Positions 1 to 8,760 of a DNA stretch of 64,000 bases are shown piece after piece (the first letter of the stretch is position 1; every line of letters begins with the position of its first letter). Source of the DNA: Clostridia bacterium (GTDB taxonomy: Bacteria; Bacillota; Clostridia; Christensenellales; Aristaeellaceae); contig JAFYOR010000075.1 of assembly GCA_017547805.1 (NCBI GenBank), positions 21,880-85,879 on the forward strand. The letters are read 5' to 3'. The notes beneath the pieces are model-generated. The model saw nothing but the letters and a program-made list of their open reading frames with translations. It did not search any database and was not told the DNA's origin. Made by a program: the position numbers and the translations under genes.

Positions 1-57
1 CTGCATGATATGCAGCATGGCGCACGCGGGCGAATTCGCGCAATTCGCTATGCGATG

Positions 58-83
58 AAAAAAGCTCATCTTTCGATGAGCTT
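58..83 (-). terminator. Intrinsic terminator after the tRNA pair
   Basis: On the minus strand a stem AAAGCTCATC / GATGAGCTTT with a four-base loop is followed by a run of six T. It sits directly after the CCA end of tRNA-Glu and would end the tRNA-Gln/tRNA-Glu transcript. Confidence 0.85.
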
Positions 84-158
84 TGGCACCTCCAAGGGGA
101 ATCGAACCCCTGATTTTGCCTTGAGAGGGCAACGTCTTAACCGCTTGACCATGGAGGC
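84..158 (-). tRNA. tRNA-Glu (anticodon CTC)
   Basis: The reverse complement starts GCCTCCATGGTCAAGCGG and folds as a cloverleaf. The anticodon stem TTGCC/GGCAA encloses the loop CTCTCAA, giving anticodon CTC (Glu, codon GAG). The T-arm GGTTCGATTCC and an encoded CCA end (84-86) are present. It is transcribed with the tRNA-Gln five bases upstream and ended by the hairpin just below. Confidence 0.95.
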
Positions 159-163
159 TTAAA

Positions 164-237
164 TGGCTGGGGAACTAGGATTCGAACCTAGACAATACGA
201 GTCAGAGTCGTAGGTGCTGCCGTTACACAATTCCCCA
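164..237 (-). tRNA. tRNA-Gln (anticodon CTG)
   Basis: The reverse complement begins TGGGGAATTGTGTAACGGC, typical of bacterial tRNA-Gln. The anticodon stem TACGA/TCGTA encloses CTCTGAC, so the anticodon is CTG (codon CAG). The T-arm GGTTCGAATCC and the encoded CCA (164-166) are visible. It forms a two-gene minus-strand transcript with tRNA-Glu. Confidence 0.95.
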
Positions 238-326
238 ACGGCATGTATCAGATCAAGCTGACTAGAATAGTATATCTGCATCAGACGGTTTTGTCAACAG
301 TTTTTTTCAAAATGTCGAAAATTCTT

Positions 327-1022
327 TCATGCGCAGCGCAAAACGAAGCATACCGCCTTGATCAGCAGGATGACCGACAGCGATGCGCCAAGGCACAGCG
401 CAAGGAGCAGGCCGGCAAGACGGAGCACCCGCCGCACCCCGAAGAACCGGACGTCAAGAAAGGGATAAGGATATGCGCTTTTGGTGCGGTGGATCACTCC
501 GCGAAGCTTCGCGCGAAGGAGGACATACCCGGTATAGCCCAGCGGAAAAAGGAGCCAGAGAAAGGCGTCAAGAAACGTAAGCCGTGCTTTGGAGGGGGAA
601 CAGAAAAGCCAGTAGGCGAACGTCAGCAGCGGAACGGCGTAGTGCTGCACGATGCTGTCTGCCCGGGCGATCCGCGCGTCAGGCGCATGCGGGGAGTAAA
701 TCGTTTCCTCTCCGACAAACGGCGCAAGAAAATGATGGTAGACGAGATGGGTGAGCATGATGCTCAGCATCACGGCGAACTCTGTGCGGGGGATCATGGC
801 GGAAAGACGCGGATTGGCGTAAAGGAACGGAGACAGCAGCGCAAAATACGCGAAGACCAGCAGATTGCTCTGGTTTGTATAATACGCCCAGTAATCGCGG
901 CGGCGGACGCCTGCGTAAAAATCGCCGTGCATGGTCAGGCCGACGAGGCTGAAAACGACGATCAGCGCGCTGAGCACCGCGCCCAGCTTGCCTTGCGGCG
1001 TTGGCGGATGCAAGACGAGCAT
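327..1022 (-). CDS. Pr6Pr-family integral membrane protein
   Basis: About 231 aa with six or so hydrophobic segments. It carries a YYTNQSNLL motif near residue 45 and a later MLTHLVYHHF segment, both typical of the Pr6Pr (FAR-17a/AIG1-like) membrane family, whose bacterial role is unknown. The start is set at the ATG preceded by AGGAGGTGA at 1028-1035; an upstream in-frame ATG lacks a ribosome site. It lies downstream of the TraX-like gene on the same strand. The family call rests on motif resemblance only. Confidence 0.7.
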   Translation of the reverse strand: MLVLHPPTPQGKLGAVLSALIVVFSLVGLTMHGDFYAGVRRRDYWAYYTNQSNLLVFAYFALLSPFLYANPRLSAMIPRTEFAVMLSIMLTHLVYHHFLAPFVGEETIYSPHAPDARIARADSIVQHYAVPLLTFAYWLFCSPSKARLTFLDAFLWLLFPLGYTGYVLLRAKLRGVIHRTKSAYPYPFLDVRFFGVRRVLRLAGLLLALCLGASLSVILLIKAVCFVLRCA

Positions 1023-1110
1023 GCGGTCACCTCCTGCGGTTTTGCAACGCATAGCATATGAAAACGCAGCCCTCCGTATGCGGAAAGCTGCGCGATGGAA
1101 GGTTTTCTCT

Positions 1111-1899
1111 TCAGGAGACGAGCATCAGCACGAGCAGATGCGCCGGATAGAAGCTGTAGGTCAGCGCGCGCGGCAGGGAGAAGCGCCGTTTCATCGGCAG
1201 CGCGCAGAGGATGACGGAGGGCAGCGCGAAGATGCGCATGCCAAAGCGCATGCCGAAGATTGTATAGCCGGTGCCGCGCGCCCAGCAGATCAGATATGCG
1301 CTCCATACGGCGAGCGCGATCTTAGGATGCTCGCACAGCAGGTAGAACAGCAGCATCAGATGGATGCCTTCGATGCCGTAATCAAGCTTGTATTCCATTT
1401 TCAGGCACAGCAGATAGAAGCCCAGCGCCAGCGCCCATTGCTTATTGCGCAGCGACAGGATAATGCACAGCCCGAGCGCAAGCTGGAAAAGGATGTTGGG
1501 CTTTGCCCAGCTGCCCAGATAAAAAGCGGAAATGCAGCCAAGTGGATCGCGCGAAAACGGCACGGCGTACATCGCCGGAACTTCGTGCGCAAGCGCGACG
1601 GCGTACAGCGGCTGGGAGATCAGCGCCAGCAGCACGATGCGCGAGAGATACTTTGTTCCGTTTTTCGTATACACGGCGCCGACGGCAATGCCGTAGGCAA
1701 AGAGCGGAAAAGCGAGGCGCCCGATGAGGCGCATTTCCGGGATCTGCGGGAAGCACATCTTGCCGAAATGATCGATGACCATCGTGATCATGGCGATCAG
1801 GCGCAGGAGGCTCGTGTCGCCGTTAGTGCGCACAGCGTCCGGATGGATGAGCGAGCGGCCGAAGGCGCAGGCACGCCTGCGCAGGGAATTCACTTTCAA
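1111..1899 (-). CDS. TraX-family membrane protein
   Basis: About 262 aa and strongly hydrophobic, with eight or more predicted membrane spans. The N-terminal segment reads LLRLIAMITMVIDHFGKMCF, followed by GRLAFPLFAYGIAVG, the signature of the TraX family. This family is named after the F-pilin acetylase, but chromosomal Clostridia members are of unknown role and presumably acyltransferase-like. The start chosen is TTG at 1899 with GGAGGT six bases upstream. It is in the same minus-strand run as the Pr6Pr and YitT genes, so co-transcription is possible. Confidence 0.8.
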   Translation of the reverse strand: MKVNSLRRRACAFGRSLIHPDAVRTNGDTSLLRLIAMITMVIDHFGKMCFPQIPEMRLIGRLAFPLFAYGIAVGAVYTKNGTKYLSRIVLLALISQPLYAVALAHEVPAMYAVPFSRDPLGCISAFYLGSWAKPNILFQLALGLCIILSLRNKQWALALGFYLLCLKMEYKLDYGIEGIHLMLLFYLLCEHPKIALAVWSAYLICWARGTGYTIFGMRFGMRIFALPSVILCALPMKRRFSLPRALTYSFYPAHLLVLMLVS

Positions 1900-1912
1900 G
1901 CCCGTACCTCCA

Positions 1913-2785
1913 TCAGTCGGCCAGGAAACCCTTGCCAAAGATTTCCGTCGAGGTGGTGATAATCATGAACGCATGCTCGTCGATGCTGCGTACATACCTT
2001 CGCAGCGCCATCGCCTGAGAACGGGAAAGCACCGTGATGACCATCGTCTTTCGATCGTGGTTGTACGCGCCGGTCACTTCCTCCAGCGTCGCGCCGCGGC
2101 GCAGCCTGTTGACAATGAAATCGACGACGGGATCAGGATTGGTCGTGATGATCTGGAAGCACTTTTTTGTGCGGAAGCTGTCGGTGACGAAGTCGATCAT
2201 CACGCTCTTTAAAATCAGACCGAAGATGGAGAACAGACCGCCCTCCACGCCGAAGACAAACAGCGCGGATATCGCGACCGCCGCATCCGCCAGCGCGAGG
2301 GCGGAGCCGGTGTTCAGGCTCGTATACTTGCGAAGGATCATGGCGATGATGTCCGTGCCGCCGGAGGAGGCGTCCAGATGGAACATGACCGCAGAGCCAA
2401 AGGAGGGAAGCAGCACCGCAAAAAACAGCTCAAGCAGGGGCTCGCTGGTCAGCGGCGCCGTCAGCGGCCAGAGCTTCTCCATGACGACCAGTACAACGGA
2501 CAAAAGCGTGGAGCAGTAGAGCGTGCTTGACAGGAAGCCCGCGCCAAGGACGAAGAAACCGAGCACCAGCAGCGCGTTGTTGAGGATGAAGACGATCGTG
2601 CTGGGCGTGAGGATGGGCGAGGGGATGATCCGGGCGAGCACAAGAGAAAGGCCGCTCACGCCGCCGAAGGAGAAGTTGTTGGGAAACTTGAAAAAGTAAT
2701 TGCCTACGCAGAGGATCAGCGTGCCGAGCGTCAGATATACATAGCGCATAAGGGGGCTGATCTTTCTTGCTTTGGTGACTTTCAT
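1913..2785 (-). CDS. YitT family protein (DUF161 / DUF2179)
   Basis: 290 aa. The first ~200 residues contain five or six membrane segments (GNYFFKFPNNFSFGGVSG near the start is the typical YitT pattern, and LDASSGGTDIIAMIL follows near residue 140). The soluble C-terminus (about 205-285, with TTNPDPVVDFI and TVLSRSQAMALRRYV) matches the DUF2179 ligand-binding-like domain. The substrate of this widespread Firmicute family is unknown. A GAAAGGACG ribosome site precedes the ATG. The ~200-bp gap upstream holds the terminator of the next gene and presumably the promoter. Confidence 0.88.
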   Translation of the reverse strand: MKVTKARKISPLMRYVYLTLGTLILCVGNYFFKFPNNFSFGGVSGLSLVLARIIPSPILTPSTIVFILNNALLVLGFFVLGAGFLSSTLYCSTLLSVVLVVMEKLWPLTAPLTSEPLLELFFAVLLPSFGSAVMFHLDASSGGTDIIAMILRKYTSLNTGSALALADAAVAISALFVFGVEGGLFSIFGLILKSVMIDFVTDSFRTKKCFQIITTNPDPVVDFIVNRLRRGATLEEVTGAYNHDRKTMVITVLSRSQAMALRRYVRSIDEHAFMIITTSTEIFGKGFLAD

Positions 2786-2943
2786 GACTTTCGTCCTTTC
2801 TCTCCGTCAGGCCGGAAAAACGCACATATACAGATATTATAAACGTGTTTTGTCTGCTTGTCGAGGGGCGTTTGGATGGAAATGATTGAATGCTGGACTG
2901 CAAATTCTGGAGATGCAGACATTTTCATTTGCTGGCGGCGCAG

Positions 2944-2974
2944 AAAAAAAACCGCCCGGCGTTTGCCGGACGGT
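2944..2974 (-). terminator. Intrinsic terminator of secreted zinc-finger gene 1
   Basis: On the minus strand ACCGTCCGGC-AAAC-GCCGGGCGGT is followed by seven T. It lies 15 bp beyond the stop of the gene at 2989-4092 and closely resembles the terminator of its paralogue at 4235-4265. Confidence 0.85.
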
Positions 2975-2988
2975 CTGAAGAAGAAAAC

Positions 2989-4092
2989 TTACATTTTGCC
3001 GCTGCCGTTGCAGGAATCGCAGGTGACAGTGCCGCGGCCGTTGCACTTGGGGCAGGACTTTTTGCCCGAAGAAAGGGTGACAGTATCCACCTGACCGCTT
3101 CCCCAGCAGCTGGTGCACTTAATGGTCTTGTAGCCGGAACACTTGGGGCAAGGACGTTCGGGTGTGCTGCTGCCGCCATTGTCGTTACTGCCGCCGCCGT
3201 TAATATCGTAGCCCTTGGAAGCCATGACTTCTTCGATGTTGCTGAGCATGATGTCAAAACTTGCGTAAAAGAATACGTCGCCCAGCAAGGAGTCAAACAC
3301 AAGTGCGTAACCCGTTTCATCGACCTTCGTTCCAAAGGTTTCCTTGACTGTTCCGGGGCCGGTATAGATCAACGCGTAACGTTCTTCCAGATCATCCTTT
3401 TCGTGCAAAGCGATCTGATAATAACCGGAATTGGCCAGAGCGTTGATGTAGTCCACAAACAGATCCCAGGTTTTCTGGTCGCCGTTGCCATAACTTGGTG
3501 CACCGCCGCTGACGTAACGGTAACCATAATGATTATCGCTGATGGAGAGGGCATCGCATCCGGGAATGGCGTCGTTATAATCTTCCGGCGCGTAGATCAC
3601 CAGACCGTCTTCTCCGGCGATCGGCGGTTCGTAGGTCGGCTGATCAAGGCGGGAGAGGTCATCATCAAAAGTGATGCCGTCAACACCCATGACGATGGCG
3701 AGATAGCTTTCCTGCGTGGCGCCCACGGCGATCATCACATAGCAGGGGGCAGGGCAGGCATCCATAGTTTCCGGCATCAGATCGGCATCGCCGGTGTATT
3801 CCGTAAAATAGAAGTAAGAGAACATATCAGAGGATTCGTCATCGATCTGGAAAGAGGTAACGTCGTAATAATAGCCGAGGATATTGCTGTAAAGGACGAT
3901 GGCGTCAAGAAGCACATCCATGTCCGCGCACTCGTAGACGTACATGTTGTTGGCCGCATCTGCCTGACCAAGGATGATGTCTTCGCCGAAATACTCAAAC
4001 GGCGGGAGAGAAACGGACTGTGCCATGGCTGCCGGAGCAAGCGCGCCGAGCATCAGCAGCAGGCTGAGCATGAGAGTCAGCATCTTTTTCAT
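2989..4092 (-). CDS. Secreted protein with C-terminal DnaJ-type zinc-finger repeats (paralogue 1)
   Basis: 367 aa with a clear signal peptide (MKKMLTLMLSLLLMLGALAP..AMA-QS). The long middle part (about 30-300) is acidic with no family I recognise. The C-terminal 60 residues hold zinc-finger-like motifs of the DnaJ cysteine-rich type: CPKCSG, CTSCWGSG, CPKCNGRG and CDSCNGSG. Such fingers are normally cytoplasmic, so their presence on an exported protein is odd. The neighbour at 4279-4953 shares the signal peptide, the middle motif PE(D/E)Y and the same C-terminus, so the two are tandem paralogues. A strong AGGAGG site precedes the ATG. Function unknown. Confidence 0.8.
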   Translation of the reverse strand: MKKMLTLMLSLLLMLGALAPAAMAQSVSLPPFEYFGEDIILGQADAANNMYVYECADMDVLLDAIVLYSNILGYYYDVTSFQIDDESSDMFSYFYFTEYTGDADLMPETMDACPAPCYVMIAVGATQESYLAIVMGVDGITFDDDLSRLDQPTYEPPIAGEDGLVIYAPEDYNDAIPGCDALSISDNHYGYRYVSGGAPSYGNGDQKTWDLFVDYINALANSGYYQIALHEKDDLEERYALIYTGPGTVKETFGTKVDETGYALVFDSLLGDVFFYASFDIMLSNIEEVMASKGYDINGGGSNDNGGSSTPERPCPKCSGYKTIKCTSCWGSGQVDTVTLSSGKKSCPKCNGRGTVTCDSCNGSGKM

Positions 4093-4234
4093 GAGGAGAC
4101 CTCCTTTTGTTGTCTGTGTTACATTTGATTGTAAAACTCAAGCAGAGGGGATGTCAAGAAGAAATGCGAGGATTTGTTCTTGATGGATTCATGATAACAA
4201 GGAAAAGGCGGCTCGCGGTCGCATTCGGCGCGAC

Positions 4235-4265
4235 AAAAAACCGTCCGGCGGTTAGCCGGACGGTT
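4235..4265 (-). terminator. Intrinsic terminator of secreted zinc-finger gene 2
   Basis: On the minus strand AACCGTCCGGC-TAACC-GCCGGACGGTT is followed by six T, 14 bp after the stop of the gene at 4279-4953. Confidence 0.85.
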
Positions 4266-4278
4266 GGAGGATGAAGGG

Positions 4279-4953
4279 TTACATTTTGCCGCTGCCGTTG
4301 CAGGAAGTACAGAGCGTCTTGCCCAAGCCTTGGCAGCGGAAACAGCGTTCTTTTCCGGTGGTTCGGGAGATGACGCCGCTCCCTGCGCAGTAAATGCAGA
4401 CGATGCTGCCTTTTCCGCTGCATCGGGAACATTTCTGCGGAGGATACTTCATGCGCTCGATGACCGCTTCAAGGTTATGTATTGTGATATCCCGACTGAC
4501 CGTAAAAGAAACGTCTCCATGATGGCTCCAAATTTCAATGACGGATCCGTTTTCGTCGGTATAGTTGGTAATCGTTGCGCTTACGGAGCTGGGGCCTGTA
4601 TATTTTAATGCATAGGTTTCGGTGGAAACTCCCTGATTATGCGAAGACAACTCATAGTAACCGGAATCAATCAAGGCGCCCACATATCGGACAAAGAGTT
4701 CCCAATTTCTGTCATTGCCAACGGAACTGGATACTTTCATCCCGCAGTCGTCGTAATAAAACAGATATGTATTTTTGCCGAAGAACAGGTCTGAACAATT
4801 CGGGAGACTGCCCAAATATTCTTCCGGCAGATACAGCAGCAGTCCGTTTTCACCGATAACCGGACTGACAGCGGACGTTTCCTGCGCAAGCACAGAGGAT
4901 GCGCAAAGCAGTGCAGTCAGGAGCAGCAGACATAAAACGCGCAGGTATTTCAT
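4279..4953 (-). CDS. Secreted protein with C-terminal DnaJ-type zinc-finger repeats (paralogue 2)
   Basis: 224 aa. It has a signal peptide (MKYLRVLCLLLLTALLCASSVLA) and a middle domain sharing GENGLLLYLPEEYLGSLP and DRNWELFVRYVGALIDSGYY with the corresponding stretch of the upstream paralogue. The C-terminus holds four Cys pairs (CSRCSGKG, CIYCAGSG, CFRCQGLG, CTSCNGSG). It is shorter than paralogue 1 because the N-terminal 100 residues are missing. The GGAGGAAG ribosome site fits the ATG. The function is unknown; the fingers suggest a small exported zinc-binding module. Confidence 0.78.
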   Translation of the reverse strand: MKYLRVLCLLLLTALLCASSVLAQETSAVSPVIGENGLLLYLPEEYLGSLPNCSDLFFGKNTYLFYYDDCGMKVSSSVGNDRNWELFVRYVGALIDSGYYELSSHNQGVSTETYALKYTGPSSVSATITNYTDENGSVIEIWSHHGDVSFTVSRDITIHNLEAVIERMKYPPQKCSRCSGKGSIVCIYCAGSGVISRTTGKERCFRCQGLGKTLCTSCNGSGKM

Positions 4954-4990
4954 GATACTTCCTCCGTTCTGTGGTGTTGGATGAGCAGGG

Positions 4991-5674
4991 TTACGCTGCG
5001 AGGAAGGAGAGCATCAGCTTGACGGACTGCTCCGCCGCGAGGGTGACAAACGTCGGGTAGTCCATGTGAGAAGAGCCGTCCGCGCTGTCGGAAATCGCGC
5101 GCAGGATGCAGAAGGGGACGTTGTTCACATAGCAGACGTGACCGACCGCCGCACCCTCCATTTCGCAGGCGATGGCGCCGAAGGTTTCGGTGATGAAGGT
5201 CTTTCGCTCTGCGGATGAGATGAACTGGTCGCCGGATGCGATGGGGCCGGTCAGGGTGAGGATGTCAAGCGCCTTTGCGCAGGCGCAGAGCTTTTCGCAA
5301 AGCGCCTTGTCGGCGGGAAGCTCGACCTTGTTGATGCCGGAAATGAGGCCCTTGGGATCGCCCAGCGCGGAGGTGTCCATGTCGTGCTGAACGACGGCGG
5401 AGGACACGGCGATATGGCCGATGGACAGCCTGTCGGTGAGCGTGCCGGCGACGCCGGTGTTGATGATGCACGCGGGATGATAGGTGAGGATCATCGTCTG
5501 TGCGCACATGGCGGCAAAGACCTTGCCGATGCCGCATACGGCGGTGACGACCTCGCGCCCAGCGATTGTGCCGCGCACGAACTCGATGCCGCTGATGGTT
5601 TCAGATACGGGGTTTGAGAGGTGGGCGCGCAGGGACTGCATCTCCACCTGCATGGCTGCAATGATGCCGATCAT
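4991..5674 (-). CDS. mtnN: 5'-methylthioadenosine/S-adenosylhomocysteine nucleosidase
   Basis: 227 aa, the usual length for MTAN/Pfs. The N-terminus MIGIIAAMQVEMQSL, the NTGVAGTL loop, the ACEMEGAA motif (purine/ribose-binding Met-Glu) and the catalytic-Asp segment AISDSAD all fit. The enzyme removes adenine from S-adenosylhomocysteine and methylthioadenosine in the cytoplasm. It begins 3 bp after luxS, so together they convert SAH to S-ribosylhomocysteine and then to homocysteine plus the AI-2 precursor. A GAGGAG ribosome site overlaps the luxS stop region, suggesting coupled translation. Confidence 0.96.
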   Translation of the reverse strand: MIGIIAAMQVEMQSLRAHLSNPVSETISGIEFVRGTIAGREVVTAVCGIGKVFAAMCAQTMILTYHPACIINTGVAGTLTDRLSIGHIAVSSAVVQHDMDTSALGDPKGLISGINKVELPADKALCEKLCACAKALDILTLTGPIASGDQFISSAERKTFITETFGAIACEMEGAAVGHVCYVNNVPFCILRAISDSADGSSHMDYPTFVTLAAEQSVKLMLSFLAA

Positions 5675-5677
5675 GGT

Positions 5678-6142
5678 TTACTCCTCATAGGTAAAGGTCA
5701 CGGGTCTGGCGGAGAGCTCGTCAAGATAACGCTTGGCCTCCGCCTTGGCAAGAGACAGATCGAGGTTGATGTAGTTGCCGCATTCGCGCGCGCTCGCACC
5801 GAAGACGGGACCTTCGTAGTCAAGGATTTTTCCCATTGTCTCGCGGATGAGGGCGAGCACGGCGTCGTTGTCCGCATCGCGCATGAGCAGATAAAAGCCG
5901 GTCTGGCAGCCCATCGGGCCGAAATAGACGACCTGATCGAAAAGCGCGCTGTTTCTTACGAACGTTGCGAACATGTGCTCAAGGGAATGCATCGTCGCAT
6001 TGTCCATCAGGTCGCCCGTGTTCGGGCGGCGATGGCGCATGTCATACGTGGTGATATCCCCGTCGATCCGGCTGACGTACAGGCCGGGAAGGAGAACATC
6101 GTGGTTGATGGTAAAGCTGGTGATCCTTTGAACGGGCTGCAT
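5678..6142 (-). CDS. luxS: S-ribosylhomocysteine lyase
   Basis: 154 aa, the standard LuxS length. The metal ligands are in place: H52 and H56 with E55 in HSLEH, and C121 in ARECGNY. C79 in FGPMGCQTGFYL is the catalytic cysteine. The enzyme splits S-ribosylhomocysteine into homocysteine and DPD, the precursor of AI-2. It is the first gene of a two-gene operon with mtnN and has an AGGAGGCG ribosome site. This is a metabolic detoxification pair in most gut Clostridia; use of AI-2 as a signal cannot be judged from here. Confidence 0.97.
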   Translation of the reverse strand: MQPVQRITSFTINHDVLLPGLYVSRIDGDITTYDMRHRRPNTGDLMDNATMHSLEHMFATFVRNSALFDQVVYFGPMGCQTGFYLLMRDADNDAVLALIRETMGKILDYEGPVFGASARECGNYINLDLSLAKAEAKRYLDELSARPVTFTYEE

Positions 6143-6235
6143 AAGCGCCTCCTGTAATCATAAATCAATTCATTATAGCGCATCGCTTTGCGGGATGCAA
6201 CCTTTTTGATCCCGGGGAAAAACTGCACAAGGCGA

Positions 6236-6264
6236 TTGAAAGCGGCATGTGGAAATGGTATAAT
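6236..6264 (+). promoter_or_regulatory. Sigma-A-type promoter of the GH112 gene
   Basis: TTGAAA at 6236-6241, a 17-base spacer and TATAAT at 6259-6264, 54 bp before the phosphorylase ATG. Confidence 0.75.
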
Positions 6265-6317
6265 CATAATGGACATAAACACATACAAATCTACAATCTG
6301 ATTGGAGGCGAACATAT

Positions 6318-8483
6318 ATGGAGAAGGAAAAGAAACTGCGCGGCAGAGTGACGATCCCCACGGATGTGGATGTTGTGCCGCAGACGCTTGAGCTTTATGA
6401 GCGCTGGGGCGCGGACGCCATCCGCGACTGCGACGGCACAGATTTCCCGGCGGAGCTGCGTGCGGTTGGAGCGAAGGTGTATTCTACCTATTATACCACC
6501 CGCAAGGACAATGCTTGGGCCAAGGCGAACCCCGACGAAGTGCAGCAGTGCTATATCATGACCGCCTTTCGCATGGCGGAAAACGGCCCGCTGAAGATTG
6601 AGCTGATGGACGACATCTCTCCCGAGCTCATGCAGCCCAATACGCGCGACGACATCAAGCGCTGGTGGGAGGTTGTCGACCGCACGACCGGCGAACCGAT
6701 TTCCCCGGATGCGTGGCGCTATGAAGATGGCTTTGTCATCATCGACGAGCCCGTCCCCTATCACGAGTATACCGTCTCCTTCCTGTGCTATCTGATCTGG
6801 GATCCGGTGCACATGTATAACGCCGTCGTCAACGACTGGCAGAACGTCGAGCATCAGATCACCTTCGACGTGCGCCAGCCCAAGACGCACAAATTCACCA
6901 TGGAGCGCCTGCGCAAGTTCATTGCGGAGCATCCGTACGTCAGCGTTATCCGCTACACGACGTTCTTCCACCAGTTCACCCTCGTCTTTGACGCGCTCAA
7001 GCGCGAGAAGTACGTCGACTGGTATGGATACAGCGCGTCTGTCAGCCCGTACATCCTTGAGCAGTTTGAAAAGGAAGTCGGCTACACCTTCCGTCCGGAG
7101 TTCATCATCGATCAGGGCTATTTCAACAACCAGTACCGCGTGCCGAGCAAGGAATTCCGCGATTTCCAGGCGTTCCAGCGCCGTGAGGTCGCCAAGCTCG
7201 CCAAGGAAATGGTCGACATTACCCACGAGTGCGGCAAGGAAGCGATGATGTTCCTTGGCGATCACTGGATTGGTACCGAGCCGTTCATGGAGGAGTTTGC
7301 CTCTATCGGCCTTGACGCGGTTGTTGGCAGCGTGGGCAACGGTTCCACCCTGCGCCTGATCTCCGATATTCCGGGCGTCAAGTACACCGAGGGCCGTTTC
7401 CTGCCGTACTTCTTCCCGGATACTTTCCATGAGGGCGGCGATCCCGTCCGCGAGGCGAAGGAGAACTGGGTGACTGCCCGCCGCGCGATCCTGCGCAAGC
7501 CCATTGACCGCATCGGCTACGGCGGCTACCTCAAGCTCGCCTGCGATTTCCCGGAGTTCCTTGATTACGTGGAGAGCGTGTGCGACGAGTTCCGTCTGCT
7601 CTATGAAAACGCGAAGGGCACCACGCCTTACTGCGTGAAGACCGTCGCCGTCCTTAACTCCTGGGGCAAGATGCGTGCCTGGGGCTGCCACATGGTGCAC
7701 CATGCGCTCTATCAGAAGCAGAACTATTCCTACGCCGGCGTCATCGAAGCGCTTTCCGGCGCGCCGTTTGATGTGAAGTTCATCTCCTTTGAGGATATCA
7801 TTGCCGATCCCAAGGTGCTTGACGGTATCGACGTCATCATCAACGTCGGCGACGGCGACACGGCGCATACCGGCGGCGTCTACTGGGAGAACCCGACGAT
7901 CAGCGCTGCCATCCGCGGCTTCATTGCAAACGGCGGCGGCTTTATCGGCGTGGGCCAGCCCTCCGGTCATCAGTATCAGGGCCGCTACTTCCAGCTGGCG
8001 GGCGCGATGGGCGTGGAGAAGGAAACCGGCTTCACCCTCAACTACGACAAGTACAACTGGGACGAGCACCGCGAGCACTTCATCACGGCCGACTGCACGA
8101 AGGAAATCGACTTCGGCGAGGGGCAGAAGAACATCTTTGCCCACGCCGGTACGACGATCCTGCGCCAGAAGGACAAGGAAGTGCAGATGGCGGTCAACGA
8201 CTTTGGCAAGGGCCGCACGGTCTATATCTCCGGCCTGCCGTATTCCTTTGAAAACAGCCGCCTGCTCTACCGCAGCATTCTCTGGGCTGCGCACGGCGAG
8301 GAGATTCTGCATCAGTGGTATTCCACGAACTTCAACGTCGAGGTGCATGCCTTTGTCAAGAACGGCAAGTACTGCGTCGTGAACAACACCTATGTTCCGC
8401 AGAAGACCACCGTCTACCGCGGCGACGGCACGAGTTTCGATCTTGAAATGGCGGCCAACGAAATCCTCTGGTACGAAATCTAA
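6318..8483 (+). CDS. GH112 1,3-beta-galactosyl-N-acetylhexosamine phosphorylase family
   Basis: 721 aa, full length for GH112. The N-terminus RGRVTIPTDVDVVPQTLEL, ERWGADAIRDCDGT and the FLGDHWIGTEPF motif (D315, the position of the general acid in the family) identify it. The C-terminal third contains a beta-trefoil/glutaminase-like fold with NVGDGDTAHTGG. Family members phosphorolyse lacto-N-biose, galacto-N-biose or galactosyl-rhamnose, releasing galactose-1-phosphate in the cytoplasm; the acceptor specificity cannot be told from motifs. There is no adjacent sugar transporter or lnp operon partner, so it stands alone behind its own promoter. A GGAGG site sets the start. Confidence 0.93.
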   Translation: MEKEKKLRGRVTIPTDVDVVPQTLELYERWGADAIRDCDGTDFPAELRAVGAKVYSTYYTTRKDNAWAKANPDEVQQCYIMTAFRMAENGPLKIELMDDISPELMQPNTRDDIKRWWEVVDRTTGEPISPDAWRYEDGFVIIDEPVPYHEYTVSFLCYLIWDPVHMYNAVVNDWQNVEHQITFDVRQPKTHKFTMERLRKFIAEHPYVSVIRYTTFFHQFTLVFDALKREKYVDWYGYSASVSPYILEQFEKEVGYTFRPEFIIDQGYFNNQYRVPSKEFRDFQAFQRREVAKLAKEMVDITHECGKEAMMFLGDHWIGTEPFMEEFASIGLDAVVGSVGNGSTLRLISDIPGVKYTEGRFLPYFFPDTFHEGGDPVREAKENWVTARRAILRKPIDRIGYGGYLKLACDFPEFLDYVESVCDEFRLLYENAKGTTPYCVKTVAVLNSWGKMRAWGCHMVHHALYQKQNYSYAGVIEALSGAPFDVKFISFEDIIADPKVLDGIDVIINVGDGDTAHTGGVYWENPTISAAIRGFIANGGGFIGVGQPSGHQYQGRYFQLAGAMGVEKETGFTLNYDKYNWDEHREHFITADCTKEIDFGEGQKNIFAHAGTTILRQKDKEVQMAVNDFGKGRTVYISGLPYSFENSRLLYRSILWAAHGEEILHQWYSTNFNVEVHAFVKNGKYCVVNNTYVPQKTTVYRGDGTSFDLEMAANEILWYEI

Positions 8484-8685
8484 CCGGCGGGCTGTGCCCG
8501 CACCCACTACGCTTCGCCTTGCCTCAAATGGCTCCGTACGCGCAACAGGCGCTCCGGAGCCTGACTGTGGCAATATACGATGCGATGCATGACTAAAGGG
8601 TGGGGGAAATCTGGCGAATGTGACCGAGGCTGTCCCGTTCGCGCGGAGGGCGCTCCGGGACGCAAATGACGAATCATAATACAGT

Positions 8686-8730
8686 TCAGTTGTAGGGGAG
8701 GGGCTCTGCTCCTCCCTTACAGCCGACTGA
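8686..8730. repeat. REP-like palindrome between the GH112 and HAD genes
   Basis: A near-perfect palindrome: outer arms TCAGT/ACTGA, inner arms TGTAGGGGAGG / CCTCCCTTACA around GGCTCTGCT. It has no T run, so it is not a simple terminator. It resembles the short GC-rich palindromes scattered in intergenic regions of gut Clostridia. The rest of 8484-8760 shows no gene. Confidence 0.55.
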
Positions 8731-8760
8731 GCATCCTGCCGAAAGGAAGGAAACACGCAT

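Noticed and set aside
312-320. TGTCGAA word upstream of the first gene as a Spo0A box
   Set aside because: It is a lone 7-mer beyond the 3' end of the Pr6Pr gene with no promoter to act on.
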